From NCBI GenBank assembly GCA_018334495.1, contig JAGXLV010000017.1:1-47891 (forward strand): 47,891 nucleotides of DNA. The letters are read 5' to 3'. This DNA is from Oleiphilaceae bacterium. Lineage in GTDB: Bacteria > Pseudomonadota > Gammaproteobacteria > Pseudomonadales > Oleiphilaceae. The notes under the pieces were generated by a model, which saw only the letters and a program-made list of their open reading frames with translations, made no database searches and had not been told where the DNA came from. A program made the position numbers and the translations under genes. Within the stretch, counting starts at the first letter, position 1. Each line of letters starts with the position of its first letter. Positions 36,940 to 46,254 of the stretch are shown here, in pieces.

Positions 36940-39573
36940 CTAAAACCCTGCGGCCAGGTCCGGGGCCACCTGCTTCAGGTTGGTCCGGAACACGTCCTTG
37001 ATGCGCTCGAGCGCCTGTTCCGATTCAGCCTCAAATCGCAGCACCAGCACCGGTGTGGTGTTCGAGGCACGGCACAACCCCCAGCCATCGGGATAATCGA
37101 CCCGCACGCCGTCAATGGTGTTGATATTGCCGTCGCCGAACTGGCCCCGGGCGGCGAGCCGTTCAACCAGCTCGAACTTGGACTCATCGGTTACGGCAAC
37201 ATTCAGCTCGGGAGTGCTTGGGTCCTCGGGAAACGCCTCGAAGATCTCATCAATCTGTCGATCTTCAACGCCCAGTATTTCCAGCAAGCGGGCCGCCGTG
37301 TAGAGACCGTCGTCAAAACCGTACCAGCGCTCACCGAAGAACACATGACCGCTCATTTCACCCGCCAGCAGGGCCCCGATCTCGCGCATTTTGGCTTTCA
37401 TCAGGGAGTGGCCGCTTTTCCACATCACCGGCCGACCGCCCGCTTCACTGATAACCGTCGCCAGGCGCCGACTGCACTTCACATCGTAGATAACATCCGC
37501 ACCCGGATTGCGGGAAACCACATCACGGGCGAAGAGCATCATGAGGCGATCAGGCCAGATAATCCTGCCGGTATTGGTCACAACACCGAGCCGGTCGCCA
37601 TCACCGTCGAAGGCCAGGCCAATATCGGCGTTTTCCGTTGCCACTCGGGCGATCAGGTCCTTGAGATTCTCCGATTTGCCCGGGTCCGGGTGATGGTTGG
37701 GAAAGCTTCCGTCCACATCGCAGTACAGCGGTATCACTTCGCACCCCAACTCCTCGATAAGCATTGGGCCGAGTTCGCCGGCAATGCCATTGCCGGCGTC
37801 CACAACGACCTTCAAGGGCGCCGCCACGGCTATGTCGCCAACAATACGATCAAGGTAAGCCCGGCGCACATCGTTACTTGACCGCGCGCCCTGTCCCTGT
37901 TCGAAATCGCCGTGCTGAATACGACGGAGCAATGTCTGGATCGCGTCCTCCGCCAGGGTTTCCCCGCCCAGCATTATCTTCAATCCGTTGTAGTTCGACG
38001 GGTTATGGCTCCCCGTGATCATCACGCCAGAGCCGGTCTCCAGATAATGGGTGGCGAAGTAGAGCACCGGTGTCGGTACCGCCCCCAGCTCTATGACATT
38101 GCAACCGGTGGAAAGAATGCCCTTGACCAGGGCTTCGGCAAGCCCCGGGCTGGAATGGCGGCCGTCATAACCTACGCACAAGGTCGGATTCCGGCGGCTG
38201 AGCGCCTCGGTGCCGATCGCCTGACCTATTACCTCCACCACCTCCGGCGTCAAGGTTTTATCCACAATGCCGCGGATATCATAGGCCCGGAAAATGGAGG
38301 GTGCCACGGTCACTCCAGGCAGGCTGGTTTCTTCCAACTCACCATAACCCCTGCCTGAATGCCTATCGGCATTACCGAAGCCCAGAACGTCGTCGTCGCC
38401 ATCAAGCATGTCGATGTCCAGGGTATCGGTTTCCTGGAAAAGCGGCTCCTCTTTGCTTCCGGCTTGACGCTGATCCTCACGCTGGGGAGCTTTAGCGCCC
38501 GCTGCCGGCCGCACTGTCTCGCCCGCCTTGGCGATGCGTTTGTCAACCACCCGGGCGAGACGCTGCAGCATTTCCGCCAGCGAAGCGATGGCGTCCCAGC
38601 GGAAAGTCGGCAATTTGGTGCGCTCACCGGAGAACACTTTCTGGGCCCAGAGCGTCAGGGCTACCATGTCCTGCCGTTGCTTGCGCTGGCCCGATGCGGT
38701 CAACAGCCAGACCGCCAGCGCGGCCAGCAAACAGGGCAGGATCACCACCGCAAACGCCGGCAGCGAGAAAGCGGCAGCAGCCACACGGGTGTTTGCCGGT
38801 GTGTACTCAAGCGTCCAGTTGGCGGGCCCCAGGGGGCGAGACAGCGTTTTCCCCGTGCCGGAACCGGATGCGACAACCGTCTGCGGTTGGCCCCCTATCG
38901 TTTGCACCAGCGCAACTTTGCCAGCCCCATCAGTGCCTTCCGGGCGCAACACCGAAGACAAAATCCCGGCATCGAAAACCACCAGCAAACTGCCAACAAC
39001 GGCCTTGCTGGACTCGCTCCGGACAGGTGCTGCAACCTGAACAAACCATTGCTCGTTACGGGGAAAGGCCTCAGGCATCACGTTTCGGCCGGCTTCGGCC
39101 CGACGCGCCAGGTCGAGGCTGGCAAAGCCAAGATCCTCCGGGGCGCTGGCGCGCCTGGGGACATCGCCGTAGGGAAAGGCGAAGGCATTGGCGACAGGGG
39201 GCAGCAGCCGCTTGAGTCCGTCAATCACTTGCGAGCGGCCACTGGACTGGCCAATAGCCTGGACTACCTGTGGCTGGGTCGCATAACCCACCATTAATTG
39301 CTCAATCAGTTGCAAGCGCTGCTGTACCCGGGCGGTCGCTTGATCAGCCTCGGCACTTGCCTGTCGGCTCGCCTGCTGGTTTGCCGCCGGCTCCAGAATC
39401 AAAAAATGAAGCAGCAACGCGGCCGCCACACCGGATACCAATATCGCAATTGTCTGATACACAGCCACGGCTGTATTCGGCCCCGGCTCGCCTGCTGCCT
39501 TTTTTTTCGGGGCGGGTTTTACCGCTGGCTGATCGGCCGATTCGTCTGCTGGTTTTTTGTTACCGAGTCTCAT
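36940..39573 (-). CDS. algC: Phosphomannomutase/phosphoglucomutase AlgC with membrane sensor-like N-terminus
   Basis: AlgC interconverts Man-6-P/Man-1-P and Glc-6-P/Glc-1-P for LPS, alginate or other exopolysaccharide. Its enzyme core is residues about 424-877, with IFRAYDIRGIVD, the phosphoserine loop ITGSHNP (Ser522), FDGDGDRLG metal loop and GEMSGHVFFGER. Residues 1-423 are extra: a Lys/Pro-rich start, TM1 (about 37-61), a periplasmic domain (62-267), TM2 (268-293) and a charged cytosolic linker (294-423). Such long AlgC forms are known in Marinobacter-like and Pseudomonas lineages; the role of the extension is unclear. An internal start could give the soluble core alone. Confidence 0.93.
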   Translation of the reverse strand: MRLGNKKPADESADQPAVKPAPKKKAAGEPGPNTAVAVYQTIAILVSGVAAALLLHFLILEPAANQQASRQASAEADQATARVQQRLQLIEQLMVGYATQPQVVQAIGQSSGRSQVIDGLKRLLPPVANAFAFPYGDVPRRASAPEDLGFASLDLARRAEAGRNVMPEAFPRNEQWFVQVAAPVRSESSKAVVGSLLVVFDAGILSSVLRPEGTDGAGKVALVQTIGGQPQTVVASGSGTGKTLSRPLGPANWTLEYTPANTRVAAAAFSLPAFAVVILPCLLAALAVWLLTASGQRKQRQDMVALTLWAQKVFSGERTKLPTFRWDAIASLAEMLQRLARVVDKRIAKAGETVRPAAGAKAPQREDQRQAGSKEEPLFQETDTLDIDMLDGDDDVLGFGNADRHSGRGYGELEETSLPGVTVAPSIFRAYDIRGIVDKTLTPEVVEVIGQAIGTEALSRRNPTLCVGYDGRHSSPGLAEALVKGILSTGCNVIELGAVPTPVLYFATHYLETGSGVMITGSHNPSNYNGLKIMLGGETLAEDAIQTLLRRIQHGDFEQGQGARSSNDVRRAYLDRIVGDIAVAAPLKVVVDAGNGIAGELGPMLIEELGCEVIPLYCDVDGSFPNHHPDPGKSENLKDLIARVATENADIGLAFDGDGDRLGVVTNTGRIIWPDRLMMLFARDVVSRNPGADVIYDVKCSRRLATVISEAGGRPVMWKSGHSLMKAKMREIGALLAGEMSGHVFFGERWYGFDDGLYTAARLLEILGVEDRQIDEIFEAFPEDPSTPELNVAVTDESKFELVERLAARGQFGDGNINTIDGVRVDYPDGWGLCRASNTTPVLVLRFEAESEQALERIKDVFRTNLKQVAPDLAAGF

Positions 39574-39838
39574 AATGACGTCCGTTGCGTATCCGCCGTC
39601 TGGACGGCTTTTCTTTCAACAATACGGCCATGCCGGAAATTGCTGTGTTCGCCGTGCGACGAGATGACTGTGACAATGTGCAGAATGTCCTGATAAGGCG
39701 CAAACGCGGTGGCATTGGCTTGATGTTTTTTTGCGCGGGCAAGCCGCCTCCCTTGCGCCATGCCTAAATTAACGAGTCGATCAGAACAGTATAGATGGAT
39801 CTGCCAACCTTGCCCCATCCAACGCAAAATCAAAACAA

Positions 39839-40300
39839 TCACACCTTTCCACTGTGCCCAAAGCCGCCAGCGCCCCTTTCTGTCGTCGTCGAGAAATCTG
39901 CCACAAAATCAAAATCCACCTGGACCACCGGCTGGAACATTAGCTGGGCAATTCGGTCGCCTTGATCGATTTTGAACGAATGCTCGCCCTCATTGATCAG
40001 AATAACGCCAATTTCGCCATGATAGTCCGCATCGATGACGCCGATTCCCTGGGCCACACGCACGCCATGCTTGAGGGACAGCCCCGACCTGGATGCCACA
40101 ACCGCAACCAGGTTCGGATCCTTCATGTTGATCGCTATACCGGTAGGAATCAGAGTCCTCTGCCCCGGCTGCAAGGTCACAGGGCCGGCAATGCAGGCTC
40201 GCAAATCCATCGCCGCCGACCAGGGTGTGGTATAGGCAGGTTCTGGAACATCGGATCCAAGAAGGTCATTAACGACTTTCGCCTCAATAATTCGACGCAT
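39839..40300 (-). CDS. dut: dUTP diphosphatase
   Basis: Dut hydrolyses dUTP to dUMP, limiting uracil in DNA. The 153-residue trimeric enzyme shows motif 1 AAMDLRA, motif 2 [12 protein letters not shown], motif 3 [15 protein letters not shown], motif 4 [12 protein letters not shown] and motif 5 [11 protein letters not shown]. Start at 40300 (MRRIIEAK) is supported by GAGGATAAG next to it. The 265-base gap between dut and algC contains no convincing gene. Confidence 0.97.
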   Translation of the reverse strand: MRRIIEAKVVNDLLGSDVPEPAYTTPWSAAMDLRACIAGPVTLQPGQRTLIPTGIAINMKDPNLVAVVASRSGLSLKHGVRVAQGIGVIDADYHGEIGVILINEGEHSFKIDQGDRIAQLMFQPVVQVDFDFVADFSTTTERGAGGFGHSGKV

Positions 40301-40404
40301 CTTATCCTCACACCTTTGGAATAAGAGACGCATGTTATAACCTTTCCATCACAACATCGATAAATTGCGAGCGATCGGAAATTCGTACCGGCCGAGATGG
40401 CCGA

Positions 40405-42441
40405 TCAGACATATTCCCGGGGAATGGTGAGGCCCCAATTCCGCGAAAAGACCCGCTTTTCCGACTCCCAGGCATCCAACTCCGCCCAGACGTAAAACGC
40501 ATCCACATCGGCGGTCAGTATGGTGCGGGTCGCCGTGCGGATTGACCACTGACCGCGCCGAAAACAACGCTCGGTTCTGGTTTCTCCCCTGGGCGACCCA
40601 AAGTCGTGGTCCTGATAGCTGTACCAGTGCCAGGTTCGGTCGGTAATCTCCAGATCAATCTCGGGCAGTCGGTAAGTACCCAGATCCTGGATAACCTCCA
40701 GCACCGATTCATCCAGCGCAAGATTGCGATGAACGACCCAGTTGTGATGCGCTGCCTCCAGGGTTTGCCGGGCAATGTCCTCCCCTCCCTCCGGTTCCTC
40801 GAAACTTACCAGGGAGTCCAGAGCGGAAGACGCCCGGGCCGGGAGAGCAATGAAAGACCTGCCCGTATTAATGGTCAAGGTCACCGGATAGGGTGGCGGC
40901 CAGGCCAGCGCCCAGTAAGAAGTCGAAATACTCACCCGCAGTCGGTGGCCCGCCGGGAAAGACTGAGCGATGTGATTGAGGTCAACCCGGACCCGGACGA
41001 ACTCGCCCGGCGTCATGGGTTCCGGCTGCTCCGAGCCATGTCGGTGGGCAAGATTCAGAAGACCGTAGGTTATCCGTGTCGCCTCACCATCAGGCGCCAC
41101 ATCCGATAGCCGGACCGCCACCATACCCAGTGGCTGATCACTGGCGAGCTCCAGGTCCACCCGGGCCGCGCCCAGTATCTCCATGTCCTTGGCAAGCGGC
41201 TTGCTCTCGAAAACCACGGCGCCGCCGTCCTCTTCGCGCTGATCATGAGGAAGATCCGGCGCCGCGGTATAGGAGCACCATTTACCCGCGAAGAGCCCGA
41301 CACTGAGGGGCGACTGGATGGCCACCGGCTCCCCTCGCGCTGCCCGCGGCGCCCCCGAGGGGGTTCTTTCCAGGCGCCCCGGTTCGAGAGTGTAGTGAAT
41401 GCTCTCCACCCTCGGAGAAGGCCACTGGGTCTCGGCCACCCAACGGCCGGGGCGCTCCTCGTAGGACGTGGTCGGTGGCACGCTGTCCTGCATCCAGGCA
41501 CGCAACATGGGCTCATCCATGATGCGGTTATCCTGTTTGCGCAGCCAGTGATCCCACCACCTCAGCGCCTCCTGGAGAAATCCGATGGCCGGCCCCGGCT
41601 TGCCCTGGTGCGGATACTTGTGCCCCCAGGGACCCACCAGGCCCTGACGCGGCACTTCCAGATGTTCGAGCAGGCGGAATATTGCATTGGTATAGCCATC
41701 GGCCCAGCCGCCCACCGCCATCACCGGGCACTGGATGGCCCGGTAATCTTCGCAGACGGAACCCTGCCGCCAATAGCCGTCCCGGTACTGGTGTCTCAGC
41801 CAGGTATCCAGCCACAGGCCGCTGCCCTCCAGCCGCTCAAACCACATCTCGCGCCAGGCGTCTCCGACGATGTCCGGGTCAGGAGGGCAGCTGTTGACGG
41901 AAAACATGGTGGTCGACTCGGACAGATTGTCTGTCAACAGGCAACCGCCCATGTAATGCATGTTGTCCGCATAAAGATCGTCAGTGGAACAGGCGCTGAT
42001 GATTGCCTTCAGGGCCGGCGGCCGGCGGGCGGCGACCTGCAAGGCGTTGAACCCGCCCCAGGAGATACCCATCATGCCGACATTGCCGTCACACCAGGCC
42101 TGCCGAGCCAGCCAGGCAATGGCCTGAACGCCATCGCCGAGTTCCTGTTCCCGGTATTGATCCGTCATCAGGCCGTCAGAGTCTCCGCTACCCCGCAGAT
42201 CCACCCGGAGGCAAGCATAACCCTGCTTTGCAAACCAGGCGTGGGTAACAGCGTCGCGGGACCGTGTCAGATCCCGTTTGCGATAGGGAATGTATTCGAT
42301 CAGTGCCGGGACCGGCGATTCGGACGCGCCAACAGGAAGCCAGAGACGCGCCGCCAGCCTTGATCCGTCTGCCAGTGGGACCCAGACATTTTCGTGAATT
42401 TCCACCTCGTCGGGCGTCACCTTGACCTCGCGCCATGCCAT
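40405..42441 (-). CDS. CocE/NonD family serine hydrolase
   Basis: A 678-residue protein with an alpha/beta-hydrolase domain: oxyanion region LRVDLRGSGDSDG (about 78-90), nucleophile Ser127 in GMMGISWGGFN, catalytic Asp248 in GGWADGYTN and His274 in GPWGHKYP. A C-terminal jelly-roll domain starts near MEILGAARVDLELA and runs to the end. The family includes cocaine esterase, cephalosporin acylases and X-Pro dipeptidyl peptidases; the natural substrate is unknown. No signal peptide is seen, so it is cytosolic. It overlaps the ATP-grasp gene by one base (TGATG), indicating coupled translation and a shared pathway. Confidence 0.9.
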   Translation of the reverse strand: MAWREVKVTPDEVEIHENVWVPLADGSRLAARLWLPVGASESPVPALIEYIPYRKRDLTRSRDAVTHAWFAKQGYACLRVDLRGSGDSDGLMTDQYREQELGDGVQAIAWLARQAWCDGNVGMMGISWGGFNALQVAARRPPALKAIISACSTDDLYADNMHYMGGCLLTDNLSESTTMFSVNSCPPDPDIVGDAWREMWFERLEGSGLWLDTWLRHQYRDGYWRQGSVCEDYRAIQCPVMAVGGWADGYTNAIFRLLEHLEVPRQGLVGPWGHKYPHQGKPGPAIGFLQEALRWWDHWLRKQDNRIMDEPMLRAWMQDSVPPTTSYEERPGRWVAETQWPSPRVESIHYTLEPGRLERTPSGAPRAARGEPVAIQSPLSVGLFAGKWCSYTAAPDLPHDQREEDGGAVVFESKPLAKDMEILGAARVDLELASDQPLGMVAVRLSDVAPDGEATRITYGLLNLAHRHGSEQPEPMTPGEFVRVRVDLNHIAQSFPAGHRLRVSISTSYWALAWPPPYPVTLTINTGRSFIALPARASSALDSLVSFEEPEGGEDIARQTLEAAHHNWVVHRNLALDESVLEVIQDLGTYRLPEIDLEITDRTWHWYSYQDHDFGSPRGETRTERCFRRGQWSIRTATRTILTADVDAFYVWAELDAWESEKRVFSRNWGLTIPREYV

Positions 42442-43763
42442 CAGGAACCTCCCGCCGGTAACTCCATTTCCTCCAGTTCAAACGACAGGAATTCGATTGC
42501 GCGCTCGAATTTTGCCACCAACTCGTCGGTGGAATGGGCGGCCACGTGCACTTCAGCCAGCACATAACTGTAGGAATCCTGGTCCATCAAAGTGGACAGG
42601 CGCTGGCCATTCTCGACGATGACATCCACTTCAGTCTCCGGCTGAACCTTCGACAGTGCTTTCAGATCTTCCCCGCTCGGGGTACGGATGACCCTGGCAT
42701 CCTTGTCCGAATAGTGCCGCAGAAAACACTTGGCGGCCTGTTTATAGGGGCCCTCTCCTTTCAATAGAACCGGCTCGTCGCCAGTGGCCACGTGCACGGC
42801 GATCTCATGGTTGGACATGCCATCGACTTGTTCGAACTGGTAGGAATGGGATTGGGAAATGCGCGGGTTGATCTCAATAATCAGAAGCTCGTCCGTCTGC
42901 TCGTTCCAGAAAAACTCCATATTGAAACAGCCGTTATCGAATCCGATGCTGTCGAGCACCTTGCGCGCCACGTCAATGCCCCGCGCCTGTACCTGGTCGG
43001 GCACCCGGGAAGGATACTCATAGCGCAAGAAGCTCGTCCGTTGCGAGTTCATCACCATGTCAATGACGCCATGGGCCCTGAAGCGGCCATGTTGGACAGA
43101 GCCCTCCGGAGCAAACTCAACGCCTTTCATGAACTGCTCGGCAATCAGATAATTGCCTCTGACATCGGCCACCGCCGCGGGCAGGGTCACACGGTCGAGA
43201 ATCGTATTGAATGGCGTACCAATGCGGTCTATTTCCTCCCTTACGGTCTCAATGGCCTCCTGAAACTCGTTCTGGTTTGCGATCATGAAGCCGAGCGCGG
43301 AGCCATAGGCCTTTATCGGTTTAATCCAGAAAGGATAATCAAGGGTTACTGAAGCCAGAGGATCCTCGGCGAATGGATCAATCGCGCAAAAATTCGGCGT
43401 ATTATCGGGGGCGGCTTTCGACTGCTCAAGTCTGCTCCAGTACTTATGGGAGCATTTGAGTATGGCCTCCAGGGACGGCCCGAGAAGCCCGAATTCCTCG
43501 TTGAGAATGGCCGCTATGGACGTGGCGGGAAAATCCCAGTGGCAGACGATACCGTCTACTTTGCCCTGAAAGCTGCGGAGGATGTCACGAGCCTTTTCGA
43601 TCATCTCGTCAAGGTCGTAATCTTCCTGGTAAACAAGCTCATCCGAGCTCAGCAAGGGATGAAACCGAAACCGCTCCACATCGGGAATGCGCGCAATATC
43701 CTTGCCGTGCTTGTGATCGTAACCCAGCACAAAAATGTTTTTTGGCTCTCTGGCATCGTCCAT
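42441..43763 (-). CDS. ATP-grasp ligase of unknown substrate
   Basis: A 440-residue ATP-grasp enzyme, probably forming an amide or thioester bond from a carboxylate. Motifs: Lys148/Lys151 in FWIKPIKAYGSALG (ATP lid), Glu209 and Glu216 in AEQFMKGVEFAPEG, Asn281 and Glu283 in CFNMEFFW, and Glu297/Asn299/Arg301 in IEINPRIS (metal site). The N-terminal preATP-grasp domain and the C-terminal SFELEEMELP tail have no close named relative that I know. AAGGAG lies five bases before the ATG at 43763; a GTG six bases upstream is less likely. It is 161 bases from coaBC and coupled to the hydrolase. Confidence 0.88.
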   Translation of the reverse strand: MDDAREPKNIFVLGYDHKHGKDIARIPDVERFRFHPLLSSDELVYQEDYDLDEMIEKARDILRSFQGKVDGIVCHWDFPATSIAAILNEEFGLLGPSLEAILKCSHKYWSRLEQSKAAPDNTPNFCAIDPFAEDPLASVTLDYPFWIKPIKAYGSALGFMIANQNEFQEAIETVREEIDRIGTPFNTILDRVTLPAAVADVRGNYLIAEQFMKGVEFAPEGSVQHGRFRAHGVIDMVMNSQRTSFLRYEYPSRVPDQVQARGIDVARKVLDSIGFDNGCFNMEFFWNEQTDELLIIEINPRISQSHSYQFEQVDGMSNHEIAVHVATGDEPVLLKGEGPYKQAAKCFLRHYSDKDARVIRTPSGEDLKALSKVQPETEVDVIVENGQRLSTLMDQDSYSYVLAEVHVAAHSTDELVAKFERAIEFLSFELEEMELPAGGS

Positions 43764-43838
43764 GATCACTCCTTGAAACAGACATTCGGCTCAAATGTAC
43801 TGCAAGGACCACCGGTCCGGAATTGCTGGCCCGGTAAA

Positions 43839-43859
43839 ATCACAGAGGTTCGCTGTGAT
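43839..43859. repeat. Palindrome between coaBC and the ATP-grasp gene
   Basis: ATCACAG (43839-43845) and CTGTGAT (43853-43859) are exact inverse complements around a 7-base centre. On the minus strand the stem is followed by TTTTACC, a weak terminator-like context for coaBC, or it could be an operator for the ATP-grasp/hydrolase pair. The half-site TCACAG resembles half of a CRP site but in everted order, so Vfr binding is doubtful. Confidence 0.45.
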
Positions 43860-43924
43860 GCAAGGGACCTTTTCTAACGGAGATGGGATCGATAACTTAA
43901 ATTTCCAGTGGCCCGGGCTTTATT

Positions 43925-45160
43925 TCAACTGCCGCTATCGCTGGCCGCATCGGAAATCTGGGTTACCGACTGCTGGCGCTCTGCAATCAGACGGACCAGG
44001 CGGGCCGCCAGACCGATCTTGGTTTCGGCTTCGAATTCCTGCCGGCCACCGGGCCAGAAGACGGTGACGGCATTCTGATCACTGTTGAAGCCCAAGCCGG
44101 GCCGGGACACATCGTTGGCGACAATCATGTTCAATTTTTTGTGTTTCAGCTTTTTTGTGGCGTAGGCCTCCAGATTATCGGTTTCAGCCGCAAACCCCAC
44201 GGTAAATGGCGGGTTCGGCCGCGCCGCGATCCTTGCCAGAGTGTCGGGATTGGGGACCAGCGCAAGAGTCAGCGCTTCCCCGGATTTTTTCACCTTTTGC
44301 TCGGCCAGTGTTTCAGGCCGGTAATCGGCCACGGCTGCTGTTGCGATGAAAATATCGCAGCCAGACTCGACCTCGGCCTCGGTCGCCGCCAGCAATTCCC
44401 GGGCTGTGGTTACCGGCTGTACCCTGACGCCCTCGGGCGCCGGCAAATGTACGGGACCGCTAACCAGCACCACCTCGGCGCCGGCCGCCCGGGCTGCCGC
44501 TGCCAGCGCGTAGCCCATCTTGCCGGAGCTGTAGTTACTGATATACCGGACCGGGTCGATGGGCTCACGGGTCGGCCCCGCGGTAATCACGACTTTCTGA
44601 CCGCTCAGGACTCCAGACTCGGCCTGATCGTGATTGATACGATCAGCGATGGCCTGGGCCTCCAGCATGCGGCCGGGGCCGGTATCACCGCAGGCCTGAT
44701 CCCCCGCAGCCGGGCCCCAGAGGCTGATCTGCGGATCCTGCTCAAGCAGTTCCAGGTTTCGGCCGGTCCGGGCGTTGGCCCACATCGCCTGGTTCATGGC
44801 GGGCGCCAGCACAATAGGCGCAACCGTGGCACAGCAAACAGTGGTCAGCAGATCGTCCGCCAGGCCATTGGCCAACCGCCCGATAAAATTGGCCGAGGCC
44901 GGCGCCACCACAATCAACTCGGCCCACTTGGCCAATTCGATATGGCCCATGCCGGCTTCGGCCTCGGGATCCAGAAGCGAGGTCCGCACCGGTTCGCCGC
45001 TCAGGGCCTGAAACGTCATTGGCGTGACAAATGCCTCGGCGCCGGCGGTCATGACTACCCGCACCGGGTGCCCGGCCTTTTTCAGCAACCGGATGAGCTC
45101 GGCGCTTTTATAACCGGCGATGCCCCCCGTTACCCCCAGCAGAATGCGTTTTTGCGTCAT
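43925..45160 (-). CDS. coaBC: Bifunctional phosphopantothenoylcysteine decarboxylase/synthetase CoaBC
   Basis: CoaBC carries out two steps of coenzyme A synthesis: CTP-dependent ligation of cysteine to phosphopantothenate (C-terminal half) and FMN-dependent decarboxylation (N-terminal half). The 411-residue protein shows ILLGVTGGIAGYKSAEL, PAMNQAMW and QACGDTGPGRMLE (CoaC signature and essential Cys), then VVITAGPTREPIDPVRYISN, SSGKMGYALA and VGFAAETDN of CoaB. The start at ATG 45160 has GGGAG five bases upstream; a GTG two codons earlier is possible. In Pseudomonas coaBC abuts dut; here two genes intervene. Confidence 0.96.
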   Translation of the reverse strand: MTQKRILLGVTGGIAGYKSAELIRLLKKAGHPVRVVMTAGAEAFVTPMTFQALSGEPVRTSLLDPEAEAGMGHIELAKWAELIVVAPASANFIGRLANGLADDLLTTVCCATVAPIVLAPAMNQAMWANARTGRNLELLEQDPQISLWGPAAGDQACGDTGPGRMLEAQAIADRINHDQAESGVLSGQKVVITAGPTREPIDPVRYISNYSSGKMGYALAAAARAAGAEVVLVSGPVHLPAPEGVRVQPVTTARELLAATEAEVESGCDIFIATAAVADYRPETLAEQKVKKSGEALTLALVPNPDTLARIAARPNPPFTVGFAAETDNLEAYATKKLKHKKLNMIVANDVSRPGLGFNSDQNAVTVFWPGGRQEFEAETKIGLAARLVRLIAERQQSVTQISDAASDSGS

Positions 45161-45340
45161 GCCCACTCCCTTGCTTTAGCCTTCAGGCTCACCACACTGG
45201 CGAGCCTGTCAAAGATACCACCGCAGACACCCTGCCGACAGCCCGGGCGTCATGATAGACTGCCACTCGGCGCGGGATGCGCCCTGATGCACGCCCCTGA
45301 CAGTCAGGGCACGAAAACAACCAGCAAGGATGCCTTTTGA

Positions 45341-46015
45341 ATGACCACTATGCCATGGCCCGCGGATGAGCGGCCCCGCGAACGACTGCTTGCCCACGGC
45401 TCGGATAGCTTGTCCGACGCCGAACTTCTGGCCATTTTTCTGCGCACTGGCACCGCCGGCCAGCCCGTGATGGCCATGTCCCGCGCCCTGATTGAACAAT
45501 TTGGCGGCCTGCGGGCCCTGATGACGGCCTCCCAGCAGCAATTCTGTGGTATCAGGGGTCTGGGTAACGCCAAATACGCCCAGGTTCAGGCCGCCATGGA
45601 AATGGCCCGGCGGGTAATGGACGAACCTCTGCGCCAGGGCAATCCGCTGCGCTCCCCCGAAGATACCCGCGCGTACCTGAGAAGCCGGCTGGGCACCTTC
45701 CCTCACGAAGTCTTTGCCGGCCTTTTTCTCGATAACCGGCACCGGATTATCCGGTACGAAGAGCTCTTTCGTGGTACCATTGACGGTGCGGCTGTATACC
45801 CTCGGGAGGTTGTGCGCCGGGCCCTCGAGCATAACGCAGCGGCGGTGATTTTCGCTCACAATCACCCCTCGGGGGTGGCTGAGCCGAGTCAGTCCGATAT
45901 CAGTCTGACAAGCAGGCTCAAGGAGGCGCTTGGCCTGGTGGATATCCGGGTACTCGATCACATGGTGGTTGGCCACGGCGAAGTTATTTCACTGGCCGAA
46001 CGGGGGTTGATGTAA
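45341..46015 (+). CDS. radC: RadC family JAB-domain protein
   Basis: A 224-residue protein: an N-terminal helix-hairpin-helix-like part ([33 protein letters not shown]) and a C-terminal JAB/MPN domain with the metal motif [18 protein letters not shown] (E-x(n)-HxH-x7-S-x2-D type). The original repair role of RadC was not upheld, so its function is uncertain. It is divergent from coaBC over about 180 bases, which is the usual arrangement in Pseudomonas and E. coli. Confidence 0.95.
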   Translation: MTTMPWPADERPRERLLAHGSDSLSDAELLAIFLRTGTAGQPVMAMSRALIEQFGGLRALMTASQQQFCGIRGLGNAKYAQVQAAMEMARRVMDEPLRQGNPLRSPEDTRAYLRSRLGTFPHEVFAGLFLDNRHRIIRYEELFRGTIDGAAVYPREVVRRALEHNAAAVIFAHNHPSGVAEPSQSDISLTSRLKEALGLVDIRVLDHMVVGHGEVISLAERGLM

Positions 46016-46075
46016 GGACGCAACGCCGGAAGCCGGCAAAGCGTGCAGTGCATTGTCTAATTTCCCAACAATTTT

Positions 46076-46104
46076 TTGCGTTGGGCGGTCCGTTCTGGTA
46101 TAAA
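46076..46104 (+). promoter_or_regulatory. Sigma70-type promoter for rpmB-rpmG
   Basis: TTGCGT (46076-46081) and TATAAA (46099-46104) are separated by exactly 17 bases, with a TGG just before the -10. The match is 4/6 or better at each box with ideal spacing. It lies about 150 bases upstream of the rpmB start, leaving a leader of roughly 140 bases. Confidence 0.7.
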
Positions 46105-46161
46105 AGCAGCCCTTATTTCAGGCAGTGCCATAAACGCCATGGGCGCAGGCCGGCGTTTCTC

Positions 46162-46193
46162 GTATCGCCTGTTCTGCCAGCGTCTGGCGATAC
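46162..46193 (+). promoter_or_regulatory. Hairpin in the rpmB leader
   Basis: GTATCGCC (46162-46169) and GGCGATAC (46186-46193) pair perfectly. An inner alternative GCCAG-CGT-CTGGC shares the GGC bases, so the two are mutually exclusive. Lying between the promoter and rpmB, it could be a ribosomal-protein autoregulatory site or a folding switch; no established regulator is known to me for this pair. Confidence 0.45.
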
Positions 46194-46254
46194 CTTAAGG
46201 CGCAATTGAACGCATTCGTATATTCAGGACCCTAAGCTCAGGTCGGAGGCAAGT

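Noticed and set aside
39570..39842. A 90-codon minus-strand frame in the dut-algC gap
   Set aside because: No ribosome site, no family pattern and it overlaps both neighbours; the gap is better read as the algC promoter/leader.
43839..43859. A CRP/Vfr site
   Set aside because: The half-sites are in everted order (TCACAG then CTGTGA) instead of TGTGA-N6-TCACA.
44141..45340. A 399-codon plus-strand frame over coaBC
   Set aside because: Antisense to the well-supported CoaBC; composition and lack of motif indicate a shadow.
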